DNA from: Pachyseris speciosa | Lineage: Eukaryota > Cnidaria > Anthozoa > Scleractinia > Pachyseridae | Length of the DNA stretch: 64,000 bases | Assembly: GCA_016490735.1 (NCBI GenBank) | Contig: JAEMWC010000167.1 | Span: 267,001 to 331,000, forward strand | Direction of reading: 5' to 3' | Part shown: one piece after another, positions 1 to 11,679 of the stretch | Numbering within the stretch: the first letter of the stretch is position 1 | How the letters are laid out: every line of letters starts with the position of its first letter | Made by a program: the position numbers and the translations under genes | The notes under the pieces: model-generated | Database searches by the model: none | What the model was told of the DNA's origin: nothing | The model's input: the letters and a program-made list of their open reading frames with translations, nothing else

Positions 1-820
1 AATTTATTCTAGGGCAGCATTTTAATACTTTGGTTTTGCTTTTGACAAGCGCCTGTTTCCTTTAAAGCACACGGCTTTCAATCACACCACAACGATACTA
101 ATCAATGTATTGTGCATTTTGAACATTTTAAAATCAGATCATTTTAATTGGCGTTAGGCCTGTCCACAAGTTGACGGCAACTTTTTGAACAACTTTCGAT
201 TTTTGATCAACATTTTTTGATTTCGAGCAACTTTTTTTCCGTTTTCAATGTTTTGTTATTCATTTGAGCTTGATCTTTATAAAACAAGAGCTGTTTTTTT
301 GCTTATTATTTTGAACGCTACGTGACCAAAAAGCAGAGAAAAATCACTTTGTATATCTTGATTTAATTGCGCGTGGGAACGCTTACGCCTGATTAGTCAT
401 AGTCTGTTGCTCCATGCCGGAATGTTTGAGAACTGTATCGGTGCGTACATTTCAGGTTGTCGAGTGGCCGTCGATAAAATGTGGAACATGGGACATTCCG
501 GAACATCCCGGTACATTCCGGAACATCTCCAAAAAGAAAAATCAATTGAAAAAAACTTTAAATACAGAAAAAGAAACTAACACGAAATATATATAATTCG
601 AGAGATTAATTCGAGAAAAAAAGAGGACAAAAAAATATTTATTACAAAAAAAGACGTTTATAAATGCCCCACCTGGAAATGATAGCTGTGGGGGCTGGAT
701 GAGGATTGTTTTAGCGCTTTCGTTTGCTTACAACATTTTCACCCTCATACCGTCTTCTGTCATTGGTCTTTTTTTCGAGGGGCTTTCCAAGAGTCGTTCC
801 TTTACTGAAACCTAATATAA
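1..820. other. AT-rich intergenic DNA, no gene recognised
   Basis: No coding region is supported here. The stretch is AT-rich with A and T runs. A short degenerate repeat built on CATTCCGGAACAT lies at about 480-530. Short open frames show no recognisable family. Confidence 0.5.
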
Positions 821-1196
821 AGCCCCAGCTACACGTTGTAACATTGTTAGAAGAACACGTCCCAACATTGCTGTCAGAATGCTTCTAACAATGCTGGATG
901 CGCATACAACATTGTTGGAAACATGTCGCTTCAGGATTTTGCCTTCAACAATTATTAGGCTCTCGGATTGGAGACTGCGCCCTTAACTCTGATTGGTCTT
1001 TGCAATACAACATTGTTGAAAGGGTGGCTACACACTTCAACATTTGTTATATGTTGGAGAAAATGTTTGATCGAAATCAAAACATTCTTCCAACAAAAAA
1101 TGTTGAGCAAACGTCATCAAACATGCCTGTTACACGTTCTAACATTGTTCATCCAACAAATGTTTTATAACAATGTTTGAACGTGTAGCCGGGGCT
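821..1196. mobile_element. MITE with TAA target duplication (Harbinger-like)
   Basis: The ends are inverted repeats: AGCCCCAGCTACACGT on the left and its near complement ACGTGTAGCCGGGGCT on the right. TAA flanks both ends (818-820 and 1197-1199), the pattern expected of PIF/Harbinger-type insertions. The interior repeats AACATTGTT-like words in both orientations and has no transposase, so it would be non-autonomous. The superfamily is inferred only from duplication length. Confidence 0.7.
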
Positions 1197-1495
1197 TAAG
1201 TTAGTATGGTGCCCAACATACCTTGAAACTTTTATATAGGAACCTCGAGCACGTGAAATACGCTGCTCTCCACTTCTGATCGGTTAAGGATATCTACAAC
1301 AACTGAGGACTCCGTCAGGCCTACTCTTACAGTAGGCGATAAAAGTGGTTAATAGCAAGGCTTCTCACTCCGTTTTTGCAGCGAGGCCGCACTGTATGGG
1401 CCTGTTTGTTTCTTAAGGTTAAACATGTACGAGGCTAGTGTAAAATCTCGCGGTTCAGCTCGTTAAGTTGCATTTGCATACGGTCTTTTTTAATA

Positions 1496-2154
1496 CAGTC
1501 AACTCTCCGCTAATGGACACTCTCGTAAGCGGACAGCTCTACTTACGGACACTTTATTCAATTCCCCTATTTATCGCTCAGTCAAACTCTGTATTTACAC
1601 ATTCCCGTAAGCGGACAGTCTCTCATAAGCGGACGAGGAAAATGAAAAATTGGATTTTTCTTTTGTTTACACCCTCTCGTAAGCGGACACCCCATGTATA
1701 ATAATTGACTCTCGGCCGGAACGGAATTTGCCTTTACTTTGCAATTAATCAACAAAAATACTGTATGACCTACGACGGAGCAACAAAACGGTGGTTATCA
1801 GTTTTGTCAAATCTCCATTTGTCCACGGGACAGAAAGCTGTCAAACAAAAACAAACAAACAAACGAACAAAAAAAAAAACAGTCCGATGTCAAAGCAATC
1901 TATAACGTAGACTGTATATTTCTTTCCCTTTTTTTTTTTGTTTTTTTCGAGTTTTAACATTTGACATCAATAAAGAGTTTCAGTTGCTATTTTTGGCTAC
2001 CCAATAACACCCGCTAATTAACTCTCACGTAAGAGGACATCCACCATATTTACTTGGGTGTCTGCTTATGGGAATAATTCTCGTAAGCGGACAGCTCTAC
2101 TAACGGACACTTTTCCCATTTCTCGAGGGTGTTCGCTTACAAGAGAGTTGACTG
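1496..2154. mobile_element. Pogo/Tigger-like MITE with TA target duplication
   Basis: The element starts CAGTCAACTCTC and ends with the complement GAGAGTTGACTG. TA lies immediately outside both ends. Subterminal copies of GTAAGCGGACA recur at both ends and in the interior. A TA duplication with CAGT-type ends fits the Tc1/mariner-pogo group. No transposase is present. A related element with the same end sequence is at 22449-23619. Confidence 0.75.
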
Positions 2155-2310
2155 TAGTTATCCCTATATCCCTCCACATCTGCTCAACTGGAAAGAACAA
2201 ACCAAGTCCCAGACTAATACTTCACTCCTGCCAACTACCTCCTCCTGTACGACATTTATCGTCTTCTTCGGTTCTTTTAACCCTCTTATTAATTATTAAT
2301 TCCAGTTTCT

Positions 2311-2352
2311 AGATTCCGGATTCCGGATTCCAGATTCCGGATTCCGGATTCT
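2311..2352. repeat. Minisatellite, GATTCCG unit
   Basis: About six tandem copies of GATTCCG with one variant (GATTCCA). Confidence 0.8.
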
Positions 2353-2395
2353 ATGTTTAAACCCGTTGTGGGTTGTCACACGATCCTTTATGTAC

Positions 2396-3070
2396 TTGAG
2401 CGAAATTAAGACAGCCCTTCGAGACGACTTGAATTTGCCTCATGGGTAGATACCGTCGCTTCCAACAATATGCAGAACTCTTCTGAGTTTAGATTTGACG
2501 AGGCACAAGGCTTCCAAGATACCTTTAGAAAGATCTACACCGGAGAACATCGCACGACGAACAGCTTTTGTAAACTGGCGAAGGACTGTGGACCCAAGAA
2601 AGCTTTATTTTGTCGACGAAACTGCCATTCAACTTGCCAATGGAGTGCGAACTACTGGACAAATGGCAATGTTCCTCTTGTTACGAACAGAGGCGACGAA
2701 AGAGACAAAATGTCCGTATTGAGTGCTACGACCGCGGAGTTCTTGGAGCATATCCCATCCATGGAAGTTTTAACAGGGTTCAGTTTAACTACGGTATGAG
2801 TCAATATTTTATTCCTTTAATTGAACGCGATTCATTTTTGGTGATGGACAATGCATCTATCCATAATGAACGAGGCATGAGAAACTACCACCATATTCTT
2901 ACGATTTCAACCCAATCGGGTTAGTTTTTGGGACTGCAAAAGCTTATGTGAGAAGGTGGCCAGAGCTTCTTAAAGCCAACGTCCCATTCGCTATTGTGAA
3001 TGCATTTGCTCAAGTTTCTGTTCGCAGTGTTCAAAATTGTTACTGCAAGTGCTGGCAAGTTTTAAGTTAG
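2396..3070 (+). pseudogene. Degenerate Tc1/IS630-type (DDE_3) transposase
   Basis: Translating three frames in turn gives a helix-turn-helix-like stretch ending near KASKIPLE, then FVDETA (first catalytic Asp, about 2617), then VMDNASIHN (second Asp, about 2843), then a third-acid region reading DFNPIG (about 2908). That last position is normally Glu in this family, and here the codon is GGG. There is an in-frame stop near 2446 and at least two frameshifts. No terminal repeats were found around it. It is a dead transposon gene, with no evidence of host use. Confidence 0.75.
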
Positions 3071-3185
3071 TTTGTGCTTTTAGCTGAAAAGTAGTTTTTG
3101 CTTCAATCTGCCCTTGAAAACAATCTGTTCTAAAACAGTTTTGCTTAGGCCCGGTTCATACGTTGCATTTCTGCGGTAGCCGGTC

Positions 3186-4175
3186 GTTTCGCTAACGAGT
3201 CGTTTCACTAACGACCAGAACGAACTTCAACGGATGATCATGATGAACATTTATTCGTGAAGTTGACCTTGCAAAGATGTGCACATTTGGCCAAGGTTTG
3301 CAAATCAGCGTTTGATTGACAAAGCACTAGGTAATTCAGGGGCACCCAACGACAAGTTTCGGTCGATATCTGTTCGGTGGAGGGTAATTCGCCTTGGCTT
3401 TCGGCGTCGATTAAAGAGGGCACTCGGATTTTCGTAACTAAAACGTGACCTAAAAGATTCGCAAATTGGGAAATCATAACCCCTGAGGTTTTCGTAAAGG
3501 TCGTAATTGCTGTTTTTGGCAGTCAAAAACGTCAGCTAGCATTTTCGGAAAGAAAATAGTTCCCTAGAAAGGTCGTCGAAAGTTCATTTCAGCTTGCATT
3601 TTCTCAAAGAAAGATTTTGTTCCCTAACATTTTCGGGCAAGTAAACTTTCAGCTAGGGAATCCGAACAGATGAACTTTATCTAGCTTATGAAAACATCAC
3701 TTCAAACAAACCTCAAAAACCACAAGGTACTTAAAAATTCCTTTCTACATCTTTTGGTTGATTTAGCTCGTTGGGTGCCCCTGGTAATTAACGTTTGGGA
3801 CCTCTCGTTGCAATATTTTCTCTTATCCTCTTACTTTGTCCCTAGGTAAGCTTATTTCAGACTCTACTCCAGCTGCTACCTAGCGAACCCGCCGTGAAGA
3901 AAGAGAAAGAGGCCAGGCTTACAACTATTGCAATCAGGCTAGTTTCTGATAGAAAACTTTCTAGAGTGCAACGCAAGTGTTAATTCGAAACATTCAAAGG
4001 AAGCTGTTTGGATCTTGGAAGAAGTATGACAATCGCGAGATATCTGCTGCAAACTTAAACCATGTTCACATCTTAATGGTCCAGTGCGTGCACATTGAAT
4101 TTTAAATAACTGCAAAATCCTTTTCATTTCTAGGTCAACGTTAGCGAACTGGACGTTAGCGAAACGACCGACATT
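3186..4175. repeat. Possible larger inverted-repeat element enclosing a smaller MITE
   Basis: GGTCGTTTCGCTAACG near 3181-3197 is complementary to CGTTAGCGAAACGACC near 4154-4171. The region between contains the 3337-3783 MITE and otherwise unrecognised DNA. Exact ends and target duplication are not resolved. Confidence 0.35.
3337..3783. mobile_element. MITE with CAGGGGCACCCAACG ends and 6-bp target duplication
   Basis: Inverted ends are CAGGGGCACCCAACG and CGTTGGGTGCCCCTG. GTAATT is duplicated on both sides (3331-3336 and 3784-3789). A second copy, in the opposite orientation, is at 20460-20864 with its own 6-bp duplication. CAGGG ends resemble hAT elements, but hAT duplications are usually 8 bp, so the superfamily is left open. 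Confidence 0.8.
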
Positions 4176-4186
4176 CGTTAAACCAA

Positions 4187-5037
4187 TGTGAGTTCCAACT
4201 CATCCTTATTTACTTACTGCCTCATGCTCTATTCTCGACAATTGTGCGCTCTAAATGGGTTTTTATCACCGATATCTTTTTATTTAATTCCACTAATTAC
4301 CGTTCAGTCGTGTCAAATCACTGCCATTACTTACCCTAGTAAGCCGAGTGAGTAATAATCCTATACAGGGGCCGATGATTTTCGGAGAGGACAACTCGGC
4401 TAGTGTAAATCGAAAGCCGGCGTGTTTACATTTCACAGTCACCCATAGTTGTGGAAGTAAGGAGATTATGCAATCGGTACGTGCGTGAAGGAATCGAAAA
4501 AGTTCGCTGAATGCTGATATACCAGGGACAAAAAAGACTTCCACATAGGGCATGATCCACACGAAGAACGGTCAAGAAATAATTTCCAATCTTGCGACAG
4601 AGGACGCCAGACAGTTTCAACCCCTTGCAGCTTCAATAAACAAAAATAGACAGTCACTGACCGCATGTGGCTAGTGCTGAAGCTTTTTCATTTTCACGAG
4701 AAAGGGATACGAAACGATTGTCAGTTGTTTGCCGTTGAGCTTCGTCACTCGAGTCACGTAAGGCAAGCTGTTTACAACCTAGCGCTTATTGCGATATCTG
4801 ATGAGAGATTTATTTTTTCGAAATTTACCCGTGTATACAATGCGCAGCCGTATATAATCAGATATAATGCGTACCCTATTTTTGAAGCCAATTTTCCAAA
4901 AATAAATAAATGGCAGTATACCTATCCGTTAAATACCGACCATCCGTTCAGAGAAAATTCTCACACGATCGATCCGATGGAGTCACCCTGAGTTATCTAC
5001 TCGGGAAAGACTTTTTTTTTTTTGCCGGTGTGAGTAA
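4187..5037. other. Unassigned intergenic DNA
   Basis: Short frames on both strands overlap one another and show no recognisable domain. No repeat structure was seen up to the MITE that starts at 5038. Confidence 0.4.
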
Positions 5038-5332
5038 AGGTCGGCACACACGAGGGGACTAGTCCCTGCGACTAGTCCCTGCAACTAGTCCCCTGAAGAG
5101 TTTACACGAAGGGACTGGTCGCAAGGACTAGTCCCACGAACATTTCACACGCAGGGGCCAGCATAATTTGAGGGGACAAGTCCCTGCGACTTGTTTGAAT
5201 TCGTGGGACAAGTCGCAGGGACCAAATTTTGGTCCCTGCGACTAGATTTTCTAATTGAATGGGTAGTTCACACGAAGGGACTTGGTCCCCGTGACTAGTC
5301 GCGGGGACTAGTCCCTCCGTGTGTGCCGACCT
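5038..5332. mobile_element. Palindromic MITE, TAA target duplication
   Basis: Inverted ends are AGGTCGGCACACACG and CGTGTGTGCCGACCT, flanked by TAA on each side (5035-5037 and 5333-5335). The interior is a run of GGGACTAGTCCC-like and TCGCAGGGAC-like words in alternating orientation, so the whole element could fold on itself. It is probably a non-autonomous Harbinger-type element. The open frame on the minus strand is a by-product of the repeat. Confidence 0.8.
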
Positions 5333-5335
5333 TAA

Positions 5336-7028
5336 AGTCATCGGTTTCAAAATAACTCTCATCCGTTCTAGCTAAAAAGTTTATTTTTCTGATTTTAGAA
5401 AGCTTTCGATCACTTTTAGGTTGATCACATTGGTCCACTACCAAAAGACGGGCTTGTTGTGTTTCGTGTGCTGGGAAATTAAAACTATTTTATCTAATAT
5501 TAAAGAATAGCGTATTTCCGAACGTTAAAGTGACGGCATGTGAGAATGATCCAGACGCCCGTAGAAGGAATACTCTTATACTCATAGGCTCTTCGTGGTT
5601 GCTGTGTAAACATTTTCGCTTTCATTCACTTACAAAAAGAAGCATCTAAATGTCTTTCCACGCATCCGATGCTGTCCGAAAGGTATTTTAAAACAAACAG
5701 TCGTGAAGTGATATGTTCAATCAAGCGTAACGCGGCGAGAAAGAAAGATATGAAATCATCTCCTGTGAAATGCGCCTCTGACGATTTTCATGGTCAAAAG
5801 ATTTTGAATCTTCGACAGCCTCTGAAAAATATAGCTCATTTATTCCGTCTTCGTTGTGAGCTGTTTGAACAAACTATGCGCTGCGTCACCATAAACCAGT
5901 GTGTTGTTTTTGTGTTATGCAAATTTTGGCATCCGCTCGCAGTTTATCCAGTCGCTTTATTGCGGTTTATCCAATTTCATCTCGCCGATTTTCAGGCTTA
6001 TTTGCTGGAATTCGAGGACACTTCGTTTACGTGCGCGAATAGAAGTTTTAACGTCTTTTTTTCACCCACCCACCCAGCCCACATATGAATGCCAAAGACA
6101 GATCATATAAATACCCAGCGTTATCTGATCGGAGATTTTATTGGAATCTTCGCTCATTTAGTACAACACTCATCTGTTTTCTAATGCAAAGAAATACATC
6201 GGAATAAAGCAAAATAATCATCGGATAAAGTTTCCCCTCAATATAAAGAATAAGTTTAACAGCGAATAATTTATACAATAATTTATATAAATATAATAAT
6301 TTAGAACTTATATAGCATAACAACATAAGCATAACATCTCACCGACCGAACAAGAGTCTTTCAATCTGCATTCTTTATGCTACTCTTATTTTGTCCTGTG
6401 GAAAGAATTCTCGCGAACGAACAGCAAGCTACAACCCTGCTGTATCGCTGGACGAAAGGCAAACACAAAAGCGTGCTTTGAGCTGAGCGATTCCACCCGA
6501 TGACTGCTGACCCTGATCTCCGAACACTTGCCGAACGGAAATGTTCGAAGATACTCCGAATTACACTCCCACATTCACACTCTACCACACTCACAGGGCC
6601 GTAACATAGCGGCTAGGCCTCTTACGAGGCACTAGCCACAAAAATTGAAGTTTCGTCAAGTTTAATCTTTGTTATGCAGAAATTATTTCTGTGTCGGGCA
6701 GTATCTCAATGCAAATTGCTCCAAAAAGAGACATGAATGAAAAGCAAATCAAGTTGGCTCAGTGGCAAAAAAGGAAATTGGCTCCAACTTCACTTCTTCA
6801 AACGCAAATTGAATACAGCGTCTTCCGCGGTAACTGCTAAATCAGCTAATTGGCAATGACTTCCGCAAGCCCGCGCAATGTTTACTTTACTGTTTCAAGT
6901 TTCAACTCGTTCACTGAGTCATCTACAGCCGTGTTATCATTTCCTCTGACTCATTCGACGCAAGACCGCAAGAAATACGGATACAAATTCTCCAGAGATC
7001 AGATACTGCCTGGAAAAAATTGACTGAG
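5336..7028. other. Upstream flank of the lectin gene, no gene recognised
   Basis: A 139-residue frame on the plus strand (5669-6088) and shorter minus-strand frames show no recognisable domain. No inverted repeat with target duplication was found. The final 200 bases must contain the promoter of the lectin gene, but no core promoter motif stands out. Confidence 0.4.
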
Positions 7029-8699
7029 ATGAAACTCTTCGCACTTATACTGCTTTGTGGCTCGTTATTCTACCCATCAGGTAGGGCGGTAATATTTGCT
7101 TCCGAATTTATAGTTAGCCTCTTTACACTAACGCAGTGATATAAAAGTAAAACCGCATTTACAATGAGATTGTACCGAATAACAGTTTCAGAACTCAGAA
7201 CAGCTGGACCGATCCCAAAAGAATCGATGAAGTAGCCCTGTTTACGTTAAAGCCCCAGTATGTTTTTTGCCTCATCATAATTCAAGCGATTAATTTCGAC
7301 GCGGTTAATATTTATTCTAAAACATCAACAACATTTTCTCGCGCCAATTATTCAGGGGCTGAGACCCAATTAGTTGTTTTGATACACCGGCTAAACCGTC
7401 GCAGTTTTATGACTTTAAGGCCTTTGAGGCATAATTGTCCAAGTTAACACAGACGTATTTGTTGAGACTGGATTCTTTAGCTGTCCCAGATAGTTTCTGG
7501 ATCAGAATCGTATTTCGCGAAGTTAGCCAGCTTGCCCTACGTCGAAGTAGATAAATCACATGTATTTACCTAACCAACAGCGAAAGGAATTGCAATTCCA
7601 TTGTTAATTAAGTAATTCGAAGCGCCATCTTCACGGCAAAGAAAGCTTCTAGTTCGCAATCAAATAACAGATGTTTCAAAGGAAAAACCACTGTTAACCT
7701 GCGCCGGTGCAGATGGAATCAAGCGCCGGCCAGCTATTTATCGAGGCATTTGAAACCATAAGTGGAAGTTAGAGCTTTTCTTGACTTGCTGTTATCATTA
7801 ATAATATTTCCACTCCTGTCCAATCTTGTTCAGTGACTTCAGTGAATCCATCTTTTTTAATGGACGCGTCCTTTACGAGTGTTAACCGGCCCACAATTAA
7901 TTTTCGTCTTTGACATTTTTCTATAATAGCCTCAAGCAGCGATGCACACATGATGAAAATGTTCAAGCAAACGTTCGGTAAGTAAACGTACGGGATTTGT
8001 GTGCTTATGGCCTGCATGACAGACAGATTTGTACTTGAAAGTTTATGGAATATTGTTTGCTTAAGCCCGCAGTCACTCAGGCTTATCTTTCCTGTGGTTA
8101 ATAACTTTCCTATGGTATTTCATCTGCATGTGGCTACAGCTCGGAGTTAAATCAAAGTACGGCGTATTGTAGCTAGTTTTTTTTTTTGTTTCTAACCACG
8201 CTTGCTCTTAACCTTTTTCTTAGTATAAAATATTAAATTCATTTTGCTTATTTTCCCCTTGTTTCCAGGCGCTCCCTGTCCCTCGGGTTGGACGCGGTTC
8301 AACAGATACTGTTATCTGGTGAGTAGCTCCATCATGACTTGGCACCAGGCCCAAGCGTATTGCAAAGCGCGTAAAGGAGAACTGGTGAAAATTAACAGCG
8401 CAGACGAAAACGAGTTTGTCCTGGCCCTCGTGAAAAAACATGCCCCTTCACTGAAACAGGTTTGGATTGGCCTCAAGTGGGACTCGACCATCAGGCAATT
8501 CATCTGGTCTGATCTCTCTGTTCCAACGTACACCAGCTGGGCTCCACATGAACCAAGTGGAAATGCCAGGGAACCATGCGGCCATATGTGGACTGGGCAT
8601 TCAGGCAGTTTGGTCAGAGCATCTGGGCTTTGGAATGATCTTATTTGTGGAGTGCACCCATCTTTACCCATCGGCCTTGTTTGTAAGATGCTTCCTTAG
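7029..8699 (+). CDS. Secreted C-type lectin domain protein, two exons, 160 aa
   Basis: Exons are 7029-7080 (phase 1, donor GTAGGG) and 8269-8699 (acceptor TTTCCAG). The 160-residue product begins with a signal peptide (residues 1-17, MKLFALILLCGSLFYPS). A single long-form C-type lectin domain follows: CPSGW at 21-25, WIGL at 83-86, WND at 139-141, and six cysteines (21, 32, 49, 121, 144, 156) fitting the usual three disulfides. The sugar-specificity position reads EPS (112-114) instead of EPN or QPD, while the Ca2+-ligand WND motif is present. It is likely secreted and may bind glycans in a Ca2+-dependent way, as expected for cnidarian innate recognition or symbiont contact; that role is inference. 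No membrane segment is present. The start is the first ATG of the signal exon. Confidence 0.87.
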
Positions 8700-8814
8700 T
8701 TGGCAAGTTAACCTCGTTCACGATCAAAGCCAAAATAGCACAATGCGGTGTTTGATTACTGTAGACTAAACATGGGATTCTGAACGCACTAAAGGGTATT
8801 TTAAATTGTAACAA

Positions 8815-8820
8815 AATAAA
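8815..8820 (+). promoter_or_regulatory. Poly-A signal of the lectin gene
   Basis: AATAAA 115 bases after the stop codon. A second AATAAA lies at 8843-8848, so two cleavage sites are possible. Confidence 0.6.
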
Positions 8821-9153
8821 ACAATGCTGAAACTGGCTTCACAATAAAATTGTGCTCGTGAATATATTTCTTTGTTATAAATGATTGCTTTTCATTTGCT
8901 TAAATTTCGCTTCTTCATAACACCAGTTCCAACCAACGAATTTTCCAAACAACGCACTGAAAATTCTCTGAGAAATTGCACTAAAGTCACAAAGTTAATG
9001 GACTAACTTTTCTTTGAAAAACCCAGCTTGCGTTTCCCCATAAGACCGGTTTTGCTAAACAACCCAAAGTTTTATGAGAGAAATTCCACTGAAGCCACAA
9101 AGTTGTGAATTAACTTTTCTTTGAAAAACCTGGCTCGCGTAGCAGGAGCTCTC

Positions 9154-9240
9154 CTCCCTCGCACACGTCTTTTCACTCGCCCGTGTCTCTTCCCTCGCGC
9201 GCGTCTCTTCCCTCGCGCGCGCCGCTCCAACTCGCGCCAC
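9154..9240. repeat. CT/CG-rich minisatellite
   Basis: Imperfect tandem units of about 20 bases built on TCTTCCCTCGCGCGCG. The arginine-rich minus-strand frames here are a consequence of this composition. Confidence 0.6.
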
Positions 9241-9339
9241 GCAACAATCAACAACGAAAGTTAGATCTATCATTTCCGTTATAGTGGGGAGGTTTAGCTC
9301 TATTGCTTACCTGAAAAAAATCATACTTTAATTAGGATT

Positions 9340-10660
9340 AGGATTATCACGCGATAGAAATCGAGAGCGAATAATCTAATTGTTTTAGTTTAAATCTAGT
9401 AGTCGTTCAAAACTAAACAAGAAAAATATCTAACTCCTCGGAGAAGCTTCGAAAACTCGAAGAAGCGGCCGCCATTTTGCTGACAACCGCTACTCACTAT
9501 CTATCACAGATTAGTATAAATCTACTAGCGTTCTATCACGGATGCTGCTTTCTGATTGGCTACGCTACTCGCTATGTATTCTGTGATAGATACAGTCAAA
9601 CCTGTATATAACGGCCCTGTATATAACGGTCACCCCGTGTATGACGGTCACTGTACAACTTCACGGTCACTGTACAACTTCACTTTTAAGTTGACCTGTA
9701 TAAAGCGGTCACCTGTATATAACGGACGCGGTCACCCTTTAGACGTCCCTGAATCCATAATTACCTGTATATAACGGTCACCAAATTGGGTTACTATTAG
9801 CGAGTCATAACAAGCTTTATTCATCAGCTCATTAAGTTGTAGCTACCAGGGCAGGGGTCTCACACAAATACATATATTATACTAGATATAACTGCAAATA
9901 CATATCATCGCCTGCGTCCGACACATATTTGCGACAGATAACATCAAAGTGTCGTCACTTTCAAACAATATTCACTATACTGTAACTGTAACTGTTAGCT
10001 GTAACTGTAGCAGCCGTACCAATACTGTGTTCACTTTCGGATTCTGCATACTGTAGTTCCCGATTATAATATTGTACTGTACTTATCAAGTTGACAATCG
10101 TTGTTTTATTGATCATGATAGCGCTCGGCGTCAAATTTCTCCTCTAGATTATTTCCACATAAAAACGTTGATTACCTTCCAGTAGTTTTACTGCAGCACC
10201 TCCCTAAAAATACGCCACAGACATTTTATGGGCCTTTTTTCTCGTGCTTATTGCGTTTCTGTTAATTGTTATTGTCAGTAAAATTTAAATTGAGTGATTA
10301 TTTGTACATAAAAATGTTGTTTATTGACGTCAGTGGAGTATTAAGGAAACCTGTGTATAGCGGTCACCCTATATATAACGGTCACCTGGTCATTTCCCAA
10401 GGGTGACCGTTATGTACAGGTTTGACTGTAGTGAGTAGCGGTTGTCAACAGAATGGCGGCCGCTTCTTCGCGTTTTCGAAGTGTCTGCGAGGAGGATTAT
10501 GATAATTTACTTGTTTAGTTTTGAACGACTCGTAGATTTATACTAAAACAATTAGATTATTCGCTCTCGATTTCTATCCGTGATAGCTGATTCGGGCTGC
10601 GCCCTCATCAGCTATCACGCGATAGCCGATCTTGAGCTCATAATCTAATTGTTAAATAGA
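9340..10660. repeat. Fold-back repeat interrupted by a pogo-like MITE
   Basis: The left flank (about 9340-9592) and right flank (10429-10660) are inverted copies sharing GCGAATAATCTAATTG / CAATTAGATTATTCGC, AAGAAGCGGCCGCCATTT and CTATCACGCGATAG-type words. A related copy without the inner insertion is at 42845-43100, and a short remnant is at about 30722-30790. No coding capacity was seen. Confidence 0.65.
9593..10428. mobile_element. Pogo-like MITE nested in the fold-back repeat, TA duplication
   Basis: Ends are CAGTCAAACCTGTATATAAC and its near complement ending CAGGTTTGACTG, with TA at 9591-9592 and 10429-10430. Multiple subterminal TATATAACGGTCACC words occur at both ends. There is no transposase. 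It sits inside the fold-back repeat at its loop side, so it is the younger insertion. Confidence 0.78.
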
Positions 10661-10830
10661 TGGCGAGTGGGGTAGCCAATCAGAGTACTGCATTCGTGGT
10701 AGAACCCGTGTTCATTACAACTAAGAGTGTAACTCAACAGTCAAAAGTTAGAACCAGCAGAGCTGTACATCAGAGTAAACAGCATCCCATACGTACAACG
10801 TACAATACATACTTTATTCACATTTCTATT

Positions 10831-11211
10831 TAAAGGGGCAGTGTCACGAGGATTTTGCTGTTTTAGGTCAGTTCTTTGCTACAGTTATTACTTTGAGACC
10901 TTACTCATAAACAAAATGCTTCTGTAAAGCTACGACGAAGATATCAAATGAATTTTATCAGAGAGGGCTAAACATAATAAATTTCTTGAGGGTTTTTGAA
11001 GACGTAAGCATCAAAACTTGAAAAAATTGGCCAAGTTTTTCAAGTTTCAATCCATTTCCATCCTTGCCATCCGTAGCAACAGGAAACAGTTTCAGTGCCT
11101 TCAAATAGTCTGTAAAAACAAAACTAGACCATTAGTTTTGGAATTCAATTGATGCGAAGACAGCTACTAGCTTTTTATAAAGTTGCCAAATAGCGTGACA
11201 CTGCCCCTTTA
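10831..11211. mobile_element. MITE with TAAAGGGGCAGTGTCACG ends
   Basis: Left end TAAAGGGGCAGTGTCACG and right end CGTGACACTGCCCCTTTA are exact complements. ATT lies on both sides (10828-10830 and 11212-11214). The interior is non-coding. The superfamily is not assigned. Confidence 0.75.
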
Positions 11212-11679
11212 ATTTACAAAAAAATCATTTTCTACTTATAATATATTTAGAGACTTACAAATGCAATATGCAGTGTTATTTTATACTAAATATATATCAC
11301 TTGTAAGGAAATACCTAGCAGCTATATAACCGCGAGGTTTTCGAGCTAGCAACTAGTTTTTTGAAAGTAGTTTGGGAAGTGCAGGACATCACAATAATTA
11401 GACACACGACAAAATCACATAAAACGTATACACACGCACCCAGGAAAGGTACTGCTCAGTTGCTATAATATTTTTTAAAACTTTCGTCCACAAGTTCAAC
11501 TAAAACGCTGTCCCTGGGTGTTGCGTTGGAGGATCGGCGAAAGTTGCCGAAATGAACTGCCTATTAGATGTGTTTAGGAGTGAAGAACCTTGCTGCTCAT
11601 GGAAACAGGTGCTGAGAGGATCAACATCAGTTGATTTTTTTTCATTATGTAACTCTGCCGTCACTGTTATTAGAGTTAA

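Noticed and set aside
5102..5362. Minus-strand 86-residue frame
   Set aside because: Lies fully within a palindromic MITE; it is a product of the GGGACTAGTC repeats.
5669..6088. Plus-strand 139-residue frame
   Set aside because: No domain, no splice context and no homology recognised; overlapped by another frame of similar quality. Treated as chance.
8312..8671. Minus-strand 119-residue frame under the lectin exon
   Set aside because: Antisense shadow of the well-supported C-type lectin domain.
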